Both the position numbers and the translations under genes were made by a program. Source: Streptomyces alanosinicus (GTDB lineage: Bacteria > Actinomycetota > Actinomycetes > Streptomycetales > Streptomycetaceae). From it: a stretch of 64,000 nucleotides of DNA. Shown one piece after another: positions 8,471-15,307 of this stretch. The stretch lies in assembly GCF_014650595.1 (NCBI RefSeq), contig NZ_BMVG01000017.1, positions 62,001-126,000 of the forward strand, read 5' to 3'. The notes below the pieces were generated by a model. That model worked only from the letters and a program-made list of their open reading frames with translations, was not told the origin of the DNA and made no database searches. Position 1 is the first letter of the stretch; every line of letters begins with the position of its first letter.

Positions 8471-8515
8471 GTGTCCCTCTTGGCCGTGTCCCTCTTGGCC
8501 GTGTCTGTCTCGGCC
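8471..8515. repeat. 15-bp tandem repeat, three copies
   Basis: GTGTCCCTCTTGGCC occurs at 8471-8485 and 8486-8500 and, as GTGTCTGTCTCGGCC, at 8501-8515. It fills the spacer between the deaminase stop and the epimerase start, where it would lie in the leader of the downstream cistron. Confidence 0.8.
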
Positions 8516-8522
8516 GGATGTC

Positions 8523-9419
8523 TCAGCCGAGGCCCGCAGCGACGGCCTTCTCGGTGGCCGCGCGCACCGCGGCCTCCTGCTCGGGCGGGAGCGGGACGCG
8601 CGGCGGGCGCACCGGGCCGCCGTACCGGCCGACGATGTCCATGGACAACTTGATCGCCTGCACGAACTCCACCCGTGAGTCCCAGCGCAGCAGCGGGTGC
8701 AGCTGCCGGTACAGGGGGAGCGCGGTGGCGAGGTCGCCGGCCGTCGCCGCCCGGTACAGCTCGACCGAGGCCCGCGGCAGCGCGTTCGGGTAGCCGGCTA
8801 CCCAGCCCTTGGCACCGGCCACCGCCAGCTCCAGCAGGACGTCGTCGGCGCCGGTCAACAGGTCCAGATCCGGGGCGAGTTCGGCGATGCGGTAGGCGCG
8901 GCGGACATCGCCGGAGAACTCCTTGACCGCGTGGACGAGGCCCTCGCCGTGCAGCCGGGCGAGGAGTTCGGGCACCAGGTCGACCTTGGTGTCGACCGGG
9001 TTGTTGTACGCCACCACCGGCAGCCCCGCGCGGGCGACCTCGGCGTAGTGGGCGAGGACGGCGCGCTCGTCGGCGCGGTAGGCGTTGGGCGGCAGCAGCA
9101 TCACCGAGGCACAGCCGGCCGCGGCCGCCTGCTCGGCCCAGCGCCGGGCCTCCGCCGAGCCGTAGGCGGCGACACCCGGCATCACCCGCGCTCCGCCGAT
9201 CGCCGTGACGGCCGTCTCCACCACCCGGGCTCGCTCCTCGGGGGTGAGCACCTGGTACTCGCCGAGCGAGCCGTTCGGTACGACGCCGTCGCAGCCGTTG
9301 GCCACCAGCCAGGCGCAGTGCTCGGCATAGCGGTCGTAGTCGATCGAGTGGTCGTCACGCAGGGGAAGGGCGGTGGCGACGAGGACGCCGCGCCAGGGGC
9401 GGTTCGGTGCGTGGATCAT
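8523..9419 (-). CDS. DHDPS/NAL-family deaminase (1-pyrroline-4-hydroxy-2-carboxylate deaminase)
   Basis: 298-residue TIM-barrel protein of the dihydrodipicolinate synthase superfamily. The Schiff-base lysine is K166 in AVKEFSGD, the catalytic Tyr lies in YNNP, and GSLGEYQVLTPEER is the pyruvate-binding loop region with GEY in place of the usual GTTGE. In hydroxyproline catabolism a member of this family deaminates and dehydrates 1-pyrroline-4-hydroxy-2-carboxylate to 2-oxoglutarate semialdehyde. The flanking epimerase and dehydrogenase genes support that assignment over dihydrodipicolinate synthase. A 45-bp gap upstream contains a motif also found before the first gene of the operon, so an internal promoter is plausible. 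Confidence 0.88.
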   Translation of the reverse strand: MIHAPNRPWRGVLVATALPLRDDHSIDYDRYAEHCAWLVANGCDGVVPNGSLGEYQVLTPEERARVVETAVTAIGGARVMPGVAAYGSAEARRWAEQAAAAGCASVMLLPPNAYRADERAVLAHYAEVARAGLPVVAYNNPVDTKVDLVPELLARLHGEGLVHAVKEFSGDVRRAYRIAELAPDLDLLTGADDVLLELAVAGAKGWVAGYPNALPRASVELYRAATAGDLATALPLYRQLHPLLRWDSRVEFVQAIKLSMDIVGRYGGPVRPPRVPLPPEQEAAVRAATEKAVAAGLG

Positions 9420-9442
9420 GAGTGATCACCCATCCAATGAGG

Positions 9443-9457
9443 TGTGACATATTACTG
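9443..9457 (+). promoter_or_regulatory. Putative GntR operator, internal copy
   Basis: TGTGACATATTACTG here and TGTGACATAGTACTG on the minus strand at 12410-12424 differ by one base. Both lie directly upstream of minus-strand catabolic genes. The core approximates the palindrome ATGTCACAT. Binding by the neighbouring GntR protein is inferred. Confidence 0.5.
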
Positions 9458-9464
9458 ATTCTGG

Positions 9465-10865
9465 TCAGGCGTCCGGAAGTCCGGCCAGGACGCCGAGCGG
9501 CACCGGCCGGGCGAACGGGCGGCGGTCCGCGGTGAGCGGGCAGCCGGTCAGGCCGGCCACCGCCGGCGCGCACATCCGGCCCTGGCACCAGCCCATCCCG
9601 GCCCGCGTGAGCAGCTTCACGGTGCGCAGATCGCCCGCGCCGAGCGCATCGGCGGCCGTACGGACCGTACCGGCCGTGACCTCCTCGCAGCGGCACACCA
9701 CCGTGTCGCCCGTGAGCCGCTCCGCCCAGCCCGCGGGTGGCCCGTACGCCGCGTCCAGTGCCGTGAAGAACCTCCGCAGCCGGCTCCTGGACCGGGCGGC
9801 CGCCGCCCAGGAGCGCGGGTCGGGGGCCCTGCCGTCCAGGCGGGCGGCGATCGAGCGGCCGGCGATGTGCCCCTCGGCGAGCGCGAGCGCCGCGCCGCCG
9901 ATGCCGGTGGTCTCGCCGGCGGCCCAGACCCCGGGCACGTCGGTGCGCTGCTCGTCGTCGGCCCGTACGGCCGTGCCCTCCGTCCCGGCCAGGGTGCAGC
10001 CGAGCGTCCCGGCGAGGTCGGTGTGCGCCAGCATGCCGTGTCCGACGGCGAGGGTGTCGCACGGGACGCGGTGCGCGCTGCCGGGCCTGATCCGCCCGTC
10101 CCGCCGCAGCGCGGCGACGCTGACCGCTTCCAGCCGGTCGGTGCCGTGTGCCTCCAGCACGGTGTGCCCGGTCAGGACGCGGACCTTGTGGCGCGCCAAC
10201 CGCCCTGCGTACCAGGCGCCTTCGGCGAGTTTCGCGGGCTGCGCGGCCAGGGCCGGAGCGTGGCGCAGCAGGGCGGCGGGACCGGCGGACTCCACGAGCG
10301 CGGCCACCCGAGCTCCGGCGGCGGCGAGCCCCGTGGCCACCGGTAGCAGCAGGGGGCCGGTGCCGGCGACCACGACCGTGCGGCCGGGCAGCACCAGACC
10401 GCCCTTGAGCATGGCCTGCGCGCCGCCCGCGGTGACGACACCGGGGAGCGTCCAGCCCGGAAAGGGCAGGACACGCTCGTAGCCGCCGGTGGCCAGCAGT
10501 ACGGCGTCGGCGCGGACGGTGACTCCCTCCTCCTGTGCGGGGCCGAGCAGGGCGTGCACCGCGAAGGAGGGACCCGGCGCGCGCTGGACGGACCAGACAT
10601 GATGGTCCGTCAGATGAGTGATCCGTCCGCTGGAGACGTGCCGTTCGAGGCCGTCCCGGAGCCGCTCCCAGGTGTGCCACTGGTGGTGCAGGGCCTTTGG
10701 GCGGCGGGCGCCGAGGGGGCGGGCGGGCTGCCGGTAGAACTGGCCGCCCGCCTGCTCGGCCGCGTCGACGAGGGTGACCCGCACCCCCCGTTCGGCCGCC
10801 GCCAGCGCCCCGGCGAGACCCGCCGGGCCCGCCCCGACGACGGCGAGGTGCGCGCGCTCAGTCAT
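9465..10865 (-). CDS. D-hydroxyproline dehydrogenase alpha-type subunit (FAD, NAD(P)-binding and BFD-like [2Fe-2S] domain)
   Basis: 466 residues. The N-terminal dinucleotide fold has GAGPAGLAGALAAAERG, and a second GxGxxG region follows at GTGPLLLPVATGLAAAG. The C-terminus holds a BFD-like cluster-binding domain with CRCEE and, about 35 residues later, WCQGRMC, giving the CxC...CxxxxC pattern. This combination is that of the alpha subunit of bacterial opine/D-hydroxyproline dehydrogenases (HcnB-like). It works with the 100-residue [2Fe-2S] protein and the DAO-type flavoprotein encoded just upstream. The ATG overlaps the end of the small ferredoxin-like gene by eight bases, indicating translational coupling. 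Confidence 0.9.
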   Translation of the reverse strand: MTERAHLAVVGAGPAGLAGALAAAERGVRVTLVDAAEQAGGQFYRQPARPLGARRPKALHHQWHTWERLRDGLERHVSSGRITHLTDHHVWSVQRAPGPSFAVHALLGPAQEEGVTVRADAVLLATGGYERVLPFPGWTLPGVVTAGGAQAMLKGGLVLPGRTVVVAGTGPLLLPVATGLAAAGARVAALVESAGPAALLRHAPALAAQPAKLAEGAWYAGRLARHKVRVLTGHTVLEAHGTDRLEAVSVAALRRDGRIRPGSAHRVPCDTLAVGHGMLAHTDLAGTLGCTLAGTEGTAVRADDEQRTDVPGVWAAGETTGIGGAALALAEGHIAGRSIAARLDGRAPDPRSWAAAARSRSRLRRFFTALDAAYGPPAGWAERLTGDTVVCRCEEVTAGTVRTAADALGAGDLRTVKLLTRAGMGWCQGRMCAPAVAGLTGCPLTADRRPFARPVPLGVLAGLPDA

Positions 10866-11160
10866 CGTCCCGTCCCGTTCCCTCCTGTGTGCGGATCACA
10901 TCGCCCGGCTGGACCGGCACCAGGCAAGCCCGCCTGTTCGGCCGGCCGTTGACGCTCACCAGGCAGTCGAAGCACACCCCGATCCCGCAGAAGACCCCAC
11001 GCGGCCGGCCGGCGCCGCGGGTGCTGCGCCAGGCCGTCACGCCCGCCGCCCACAGCGCCGCCGCGACCGTCTGTCCGGGCAGCGCCGGGACGGGACGGTC
11101 GTCGAAGAGGACGGTGAAGGCCTCGCCCGGCCGGGCCCGGGCCAGCTCCAGGGGATTCAC
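10858..11160 (-). CDS. (2Fe-2S)-binding subunit of D-hydroxyproline dehydrogenase (gamma type)
   Basis: 100 residues, GTG start overlapping the upstream stop as GTGA. It carries the plant-type ferredoxin pattern GVFCGIGVCFDC and a fourth Cys in RRACLVPV, binding one [2Fe-2S] cluster. Short stand-alone proteins of this kind (HcnA-like) are the electron-transfer subunit of heterotrimeric opine and D-hydroxyproline dehydrogenases. Position between the DAO-type and BFD-type flavoproteins fits that complex. A much longer open frame upstream in the same phase is only a shadow of the DAO gene. Confidence 0.88.
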   Translation of the reverse strand: MNPLELARARPGEAFTVLFDDRPVPALPGQTVAAALWAAGVTAWRSTRGAGRPRGVFCGIGVCFDCLVSVNGRPNRRACLVPVQPGDVIRTQEGTGRDDD

Positions 11161-12407
11161 GGTGTGTCGCCTCCGTCGGTGTCGGATTCGCCGGTGTCGG
11201 AATCGGCTGCGTCGGAATCGTCGGTGCCGGAATCGTCGGTGCCGGAATCGCCGGTGTCGGATCCGTCGTTGTCGAACCGCTCCGGCCGGAACGGTGTGAG
11301 GTCCAGTTCCGGTGTCTTTCCGGTGAGCGTCTGGGCGATCAACTGCCCGGTGCCGGTGGCGAGTCCGATGCCGGCGCCCTCGTGCCCACAGGCGTGGAAC
11401 AGTCCCGGCGCACGGGGATCCGGACCGATCGCCGGGAGGTGGTCGGGCAGATACGGCCGGAAACCCGCGTACGTGCGCAGCGCGCGCACCCGCTCCAGGA
11501 ACGGGAACAGCCCGATCGCCCCGGCTGCGAGCGCCCGTACCGCCGCGAGCGACAGCGAGCGGTCGAAACCGACCCGCTCCCGGCTCGCGCCGATCAGCAC
11601 CGGCCCGGCGGCCGTGCCCTCCACCACCGGCGAGGTGCGCAAGGAGGCCGAGTCGCTCGCGACGTCGGCCACATAGTCCGCGGCGTACACCTTGTGCCGG
11701 ACCATCCGCGGCAGCGGCTCCGTGACCAGTACGAAGCCGCGCCGGGGAAGCACCGGGAGCCGGACGCCGGCGAGCGCCGCGAGATCGCCGCCCCAGGTGC
11801 CGGCCGCGTTCACCACCGCCGGCGCGTGCAGCTCGCCCCGGTCGGTGCGGACTCCGGCCAGCGCGCCGTCCGCCGTGCGCAGCATCCCGGTCACGGTCCA
11901 GCCCGTGTGCACGGGGGCGCCGGAGGCGCGGAGCAGATGGGCGGCGGCGAGGGCGGGCATGACCTGGGCGTCCTGCGGATAGTGCATCCCGCCCGCCATG
12001 CCGTCGGCCAAGTGCGGTTCCAGCGAGGCCAGTTGATCCGCCGGGACCGGGTCGGCCCGGACTCCCGCGCGCCGCTGGCCGCCGGCGAAGGCGCGCAGCG
12101 CGGTGAGGGTCTCGGGGGCCGAGGCGACCACCAGGCCGCCCTTGGGTTCGTACTCGACGGCCGTACCCAGTTCGTCGCCGAGCCGTGACCACAACCGGGC
12201 CGACAGCAGGGCCAGGCCGAGTTCGGGGCCCGGTTCCTTGTCGGAGACGAGGAGATTGCCCTCCCCGGCGCCGGTGGTGCCGCCGGCCACCGGGCCCCGG
12301 TCCACCACCCGCACATCGAGGCCGGCGCGGGAGGCGTACAACGCACAGGCCGCGCCGACCATGCCGGCTCCGACCACCACGACATCGCAGGTCAGTCGCT
12401 TTGCCAC
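11157..12407 (-). CDS. DAO-family FAD oxidoreductase, D-hydroxyproline dehydrogenase beta type
   Basis: 416 residues. N-terminal FAD fold DVVVVGAGMVGAACALYASRAG, and near the end the GHEGAGIGLATGTGQLIAQ flavin-contact region of D-amino-acid oxidase-like enzymes. In the heterotrimer this subunit should hold the substrate site and oxidise cis-4-hydroxy-D-proline to the 1-pyrroline. The last about 38 residues are a low-complexity acidic tail of Asp, Ser, Thr and Gly encoded by a 15-bp tandem repeat, beyond the normal end of the fold. GTG 12407 has no ribosome binding site and a possible -10 (CATAGT) lies directly upstream, so the transcript may be leaderless. First gene of the operon. Confidence 0.88.
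   Translation of the reverse strand: MAKRLTCDVVVVGAGMVGAACALYASRAGLDVRVVDRGPVAGGTTGAGEGNLLVSDKEPGPELGLALLSARLWSRLGDELGTAVEYEPKGGLVVASAPETLTALRAFAGGQRRAGVRADPVPADQLASLEPHLADGMAGGMHYPQDAQVMPALAAAHLLRASGAPVHTGWTVTGMLRTADGALAGVRTDRGELHAPAVVNAAGTWGGDLAALAGVRLPVLPRRGFVLVTEPLPRMVRHKVYAADYVADVASDSASLRTSPVVEGTAAGPVLIGASRERVGFDRSLSLAAVRALAAGAIGLFPFLERVRALRTYAGFRPYLPDHLPAIGPDPRAPGLFHACGHEGAGIGLATGTGQLIAQTLTGKTPELDLTPFRPERFDNDGSDTGDSGTDDSGTDDSDAADSDTGESDTDGGDTP
11179..11268. repeat. 15-bp in-frame tandem repeat, six copies, in the DAO gene 3' end
   Basis: Six units of the form GTGTCGGAATCGTCG run without gap from 11179 to 11268. Read on the coding (minus) strand they give an Asp/Ser/Thr/Gly pentapeptide repeat that forms the tail of the DAO-type subunit. 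The period is a multiple of three, so copy-number change would keep the frame. Confidence 0.85.
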
Positions 12408-12409
12408 GG

Positions 12410-12424
12410 CAGTACTATGTCACA
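12410..12424 (-). promoter_or_regulatory. Putative GntR operator at the head of the hydroxyproline operon
   Basis: Minus-strand TGTGACATAGTACTG, 14 of 15 identical to the site at 9443-9457, three bases from the GTG of the DAO gene and overlapping its likely -10 region. A regulator bound here would block or position RNA polymerase. Confidence 0.5.
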
Positions 12425-12524
12425 TGTCGCAGATTCTGAGGAGACCTCGCGCTCCTTTGGGGCGGGGCGCACCCCCGGAGTCCTCGGGCGGCCGCACCCC
12501 GGAGTCCTCACTGTGGACGCCCTC

Positions 12525-12554
12525 TTGACGTGGTCCGGAGCCGGATCGACACTC
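12525..12554 (+). promoter_or_regulatory. Probable promoter of leader peptide 1 and the GST gene
   Basis: TTGACG (12525-12530) and GACACT (12549-12554) are separated by 18 bp, matching the streptomycete HrdB pattern. The expected start near 12561 precedes the leader peptide ATG by about 25 bases. Confidence 0.5.
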
Positions 12555-12585
12555 CAGGGAGGGAATCCTAGTGAACAGGTAGGGA

Positions 12586-12726
12586 ATGATGACGCGCCTC
12601 GAAACGGTCGTCGGCCGAGGGAGCCGTACGCCGTTGCGCGCCCCCCTGCTCATCTCCCCCCTGCTCACCTCCCGCCGGCACATCGACCTGCAGCGCGTCT
12701 GCAGCGCGATCAGCCGCCACCGCTGA
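12586..12726 (+). CDS. Leader peptide 1 (putative cysteine-linked attenuator peptide)
   Basis: 46 residues from ATG 12586 (a second ATG follows at once), ending RRHIDLQRVCSAISRHR. The segment HIDLQRV is shared with leader 3 and related to VDLLRV in leader 2, although the codons differ, so the peptide and not only the DNA is conserved. Actinobacteria are known to have families of short leader peptides with an H-I-D-L-x-R-V type core and Cys near the end ahead of sulfur genes, and cysteine-responsive attenuation by short upstream ORFs has been shown in mycobacteria. It lies 76 bp before the GST gene. The mechanism here is inferred. Confidence 0.75.
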   Translation: MMTRLETVVGRGSRTPLRAPLLISPLLTSRRHIDLQRVCSAISRHR

Positions 12727-12728
12727 GC

Positions 12729-12745
12729 CGGGCCCCTCGCGCCCG
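12729..12745 (+). promoter_or_regulatory. Short hairpin just after leader peptide 1
   Basis: CGGGC (12729-12733) and GCCCG (12741-12745) around a 7-nt loop begin three bases after the leader stop codon, where a ribosome on the leader would affect folding. No U-tract follows. Confidence 0.3.
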
Positions 12746-12802
12746 CCGGCCCACGCCGCCCGCCGTCGCGCACCTTCGCATGCCCACCACCCGGGGAGAC
12801 GT

Positions 12803-13690
12803 ATGTCCATCACTCCGCTCGCCGCCGTCGCGTCCGTCCACCGCTCCGCGCCCGCCTTCCGGGGCCGGATCGGCCGGGACGCGCGCAGCGGCCACTACGC
12901 CGTGCCCCACCGCTATCGGCTCCATGTGTCGACCGCCTGTCCCGACGGGCTGCGCCTCGCCGTCGGACACAGCCTGCTCGGCCTGGACACGGCCTGTCCG
13001 GTGACATTCCTGCCCGCCGTCCCGGACTGTCCCGGCGACGGCCATTCCGCGCTGCGCCCGCTGTACGAGGCGAGTGCCCACCACTACACCGGCCCGGCCC
13101 TCGCGCCCGTGCTCAGCGACGACTGGTCGGGCCGTGTCGTCAGCACCCACGCCCCCGACATCCTGCGCGACCTCGACCGCCTCCCGCGCGCGGGCCGCGG
13201 CTCGCTGTACCCGTGCGGCCTGGAGTCCGTGATCGAGGCCGTCGAGCGGATGTGTGCCGAGGGGATCGAGGAGGCCGCTCAGCGCGCCGGACAGGCCGGC
13301 GCCGGACCGGCCGAGCGGGCCGCCGCCCTCGATGTGCTCCTCGACACCCTGGGCCGGTTGGAGAACCGGCTCACCGGGGAGGAGTACCTGGCCGACGACC
13401 GGCTCACCGCCGCCGACGTCGAACTGTGGGTGGCCCTCGTGCAGTTGGACCTCGTGCACGGCTGTCATCTCGACGCCTCCGCCGTGCACCGCATCGCCGG
13501 CCACCGCGCGCTGTGGACCTACGCCCGCCGGCTGAGCGCCCATCCGGCCTTCGGCCGCCATCTCGACCCCGACGGCATCTCCCGCCGCCATCAAGACCGT
13601 TGCCAGGGCCTGGAGGCCGCCGGAGCCGCCGTGCCGATCCTGGACTGGGCGGGCCTCTTGGCGGAGGCCGAGCGCGGGTACCACGGGTGA
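12803..13690 (+). CDS. Xi-class glutathione S-transferase-like protein (glutathionyl-hydroquinone reductase fold)
   Basis: 295 residues. N-terminal thioredoxin-like part with the nucleophile region HVSTACPDGLR (C46), aligned with CPW of glutathionyl-hydroquinone reductases but with Asp after Pro. VVSTHAPDILRDLDRL and the C-terminal helical domain (RLENRLTGEEYLADDRLTAADVELW) are characteristic of the class. Actinomycetes use mycothiol, so the thiol partner may be mycothiol or a cysteine conjugate. Ahead of the gene are a leader peptide and a clear ribosome binding site GGGGAGA before ATG 12803. It opens an organosulfur locus and may cleave or reduce thiol adducts; substrate unknown. Confidence 0.8.
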   Translation: MSITPLAAVASVHRSAPAFRGRIGRDARSGHYAVPHRYRLHVSTACPDGLRLAVGHSLLGLDTACPVTFLPAVPDCPGDGHSALRPLYEASAHHYTGPALAPVLSDDWSGRVVSTHAPDILRDLDRLPRAGRGSLYPCGLESVIEAVERMCAEGIEEAAQRAGQAGAGPAERAAALDVLLDTLGRLENRLTGEEYLADDRLTAADVELWVALVQLDLVHGCHLDASAVHRIAGHRALWTYARRLSAHPAFGRHLDPDGISRRHQDRCQGLEAAGAAVPILDWAGLLAEAERGYHG

Positions 13691-13739
13691 GGGTCTCCTG
13701 GTGAGGGCCCAGGGGTGACGTCCACTGCGCGGACGGCCG

Positions 13740-13769
13740 TTGACATCCGAACGCGCGACTGCCTTAACT
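13740..13769 (+). promoter_or_regulatory. Strong promoter of leader peptide 2 and the ABC genes
   Basis: TTGACA (13740-13745), 18-bp spacer, TTAACT (13764-13769), close to the HrdB consensus. Predicted transcription start near 13776, about 60 bases before the leader peptide start. Confidence 0.75.
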
Positions 13770-13838
13770 TACGGCTCGGCATGGGCCTTCGGTGAGCGCG
13801 AGGGCCCCGCGAGGGCCAAGACAGTGACAGGTGACGCC

Positions 13839-13988
13839 ATGGACGCAGTGTTCCGGACGGCCGTGAGCCGCCCGCACGGCTGCGTACGGCCGTCCGCCGG
13901 GCTCCTCGTCGCCGACCGTGCCGTCGATCTGCTCCGCGTCAACAGCGCGCTGTGTACCGGGCCGGGCCGTGCCCGCCGCCGGGGCTGA
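13839..13988 (+). CDS. Leader peptide 2 (putative attenuator peptide)
   Basis: 49 residues from ATG 13839, ending VADRAVDLLRVNSALC followed by a basic tail. The VDLLRVNSALC part matches the shared leader core, with the Cys ten residues from the end. It lies between a strong promoter and the ABC permease gene, 177 bp ahead of the permease ATG. The intervening spacer contains a 20-bp direct repeat. Role in sensing cysteine or general sulfur status is inferred from the family and from the genes that follow. Confidence 0.72.
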   Translation: MDAVFRTAVSRPHGCVRPSAGLLVADRAVDLLRVNSALCTGPGRARRRG

Positions 13989-14019
13989 CGTCCCTTTCCA
14001 GCCAGCGCTCCTGCTCCGG

Positions 14020-14059
14020 CCCCCGCGTCCCTGATCCAGCCCCCGCGTCCCTGATCCTA
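14020..14059. repeat. 20-bp direct tandem repeat in the leader of the ABC operon
   Basis: Two adjacent 20-bp units beginning CCCCCGCGTCCCTGATCC occur at 14020-14039 and 14040-14059, between leader peptide 2 and the permease gene. Confidence 0.8.
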
Positions 14060-14165
14060 CCCCCGGTTCCCGCGCGCTGCCGTGCGCCGCCTCGTGTCCT
14101 CGTGCCGTCGCGGTTCGCCGCGCGTCCGCCGTGCCCCGGGGTGTCCGACTCTGCCGGAGCCCGTC

Positions 14166-15146
14166 ATGAGCGAACCCCCAGGCGCCGCCGTCTCCCTCGC
14201 CGACGCGTCGGCCGCTGACTCACCGTCACAGACTGTTCCCCTCCCGCGTGTTCGGCCGCCGCGCCGCCCCGGACGGTGGATCGCCACCGCCGTCGTCCTC
14301 GTGCTGGTCGCGCAGATCCTGCACGGACTGGCCACCAACCCCTTCTACCAGTGGGGCCGTTTCCGCTACTGGTTCCTGCGGCCCACCGTCCTCGACGGAC
14401 TCCTCGTGACCCTCGAAGTCGCCGCGCTCAGCGCCGTGCTGGGCCTTCTGGGCGGCATCCTGCTGGCCCTCGGCCGGCGGTCGCGCATCCCGGTCCTGCG
14501 CGCCGTGAGCTGGACCTACATCTGGCTGTTCCGCTCCGTGCCGCTGATCGTCGTCCTGATCTTCCTCTACAACTTCTCCGCCCTGTACAAGACGTTGAGC
14601 CTCGGCGTTCCCTTCGGACCCGCCTTCGTCACCTTCGACGAGTCACGGCTCGCCACCGACCTGACGGTCGCCGTGGCCGGACTCAGCCTCAACGAGGCGG
14701 CGTACGCGGCGGAGGTCGTACGCGGCGGCATCCTCTCCGTCGACCAGGGCCAGCACGAGGCGGCGGCCGCGCTCGGCCTGCCCCGGCGCCGCCAGTTCAC
14801 CCGGATCGTCCTGCCACAGGCCCTGCGCTCCATCGTCCCGAACTATGTCAACCAGCTCATCGGCCTGGTCAAGAGCACCTCGCTGGTGTTCTACGTGTCA
14901 CTGCTCGACCTGTTCGGCTCCGTGCAGACCATGGGCAGCACCTACCCCGGCGACATCGTGCCGCTGCTGCTGGTCGCCACCGTCTGGTACCTGATCCTCA
15001 CCAGCGCCGTCTCCGTCGTCCAGTACTACGTCGAGCGGTACTACGCGCGCGGCGCCACCCGCACCCTGCCGCCGACCCCGCTGCAGAGGGCCCGCGCCGG
15101 CCTCGGCACGTTCCGGGCCCGGCTGCGCGAGGAGGCCGCCGTATGA
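14166..15146 (+). CDS. Polar amino acid-type ABC transporter permease
   Basis: 326 residues with an N-terminal cytosolic extension of about 45 residues, then about five to six membrane segments. The EAA loop EAAAALGLPRRRQFTRIVLP contacts the ATPase, and FRSVPLIVVL and VNQLIGLVKSTSL are typical of the His/Glu/Gln/Cys uptake group. Start at ATG 14166 with GGAG about ten bases upstream. The binding protein gene follows after 161 bp, but no ATPase gene is found in this locus, so the ATP-binding subunit must be supplied from elsewhere. Neighbouring monooxygenases suggest uptake of a cysteine conjugate, cystine or another organosulfur compound. Confidence 0.88.
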   Translation: MSEPPGAAVSLADASAADSPSQTVPLPRVRPPRRPGRWIATAVVLVLVAQILHGLATNPFYQWGRFRYWFLRPTVLDGLLVTLEVAALSAVLGLLGGILLALGRRSRIPVLRAVSWTYIWLFRSVPLIVVLIFLYNFSALYKTLSLGVPFGPAFVTFDESRLATDLTVAVAGLSLNEAAYAAEVVRGGILSVDQGQHEAAAALGLPRRRQFTRIVLPQALRSIVPNYVNQLIGLVKSTSLVFYVSLLDLFGSVQTMGSTYPGDIVPLLLVATVWYLILTSAVSVVQYYVERYYARGATRTLPPTPLQRARAGLGTFRARLREEAAV

Positions 15147-15220
15147 CGCCGTATGACCCGCATGTCTCTGTATGACGCCGTGTGACGCCGTGTGACGCCG
15201 TGTGACGCCGTATGACCGGC
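15142..15220. repeat. 10-bp tandem repeat between permease and binding protein genes
   Basis: Units TATGACGCCG (15142, 15171) and TGTGACGCCG (15181, 15191, 15201) with degenerate copies run from the permease stop codon into the spacer. This is where an ATPase gene would commonly lie in such operons. Confidence 0.75.
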
Positions 15221-15307
15221 ATCGACCGCGGCGCGCGCCCCGGCCGGGTCCGCCGGCCGGCTCCCTGACGACCCGACACCACCGAACCGGCAAGGACAAG
15301 GACACCC

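Noticed and set aside
8523..9419. Dihydrodipicolinate synthase of lysine synthesis
   Set aside because: Neighbouring epimerase and D-hydroxyproline dehydrogenase genes and the GEY loop point to the hydroxyproline deaminase branch.
12568..12813. 81-codon minus-strand frame in the leader of the GST gene
   Set aside because: Antisense to leader peptide 1, which is supported by the conserved core, a promoter and context.
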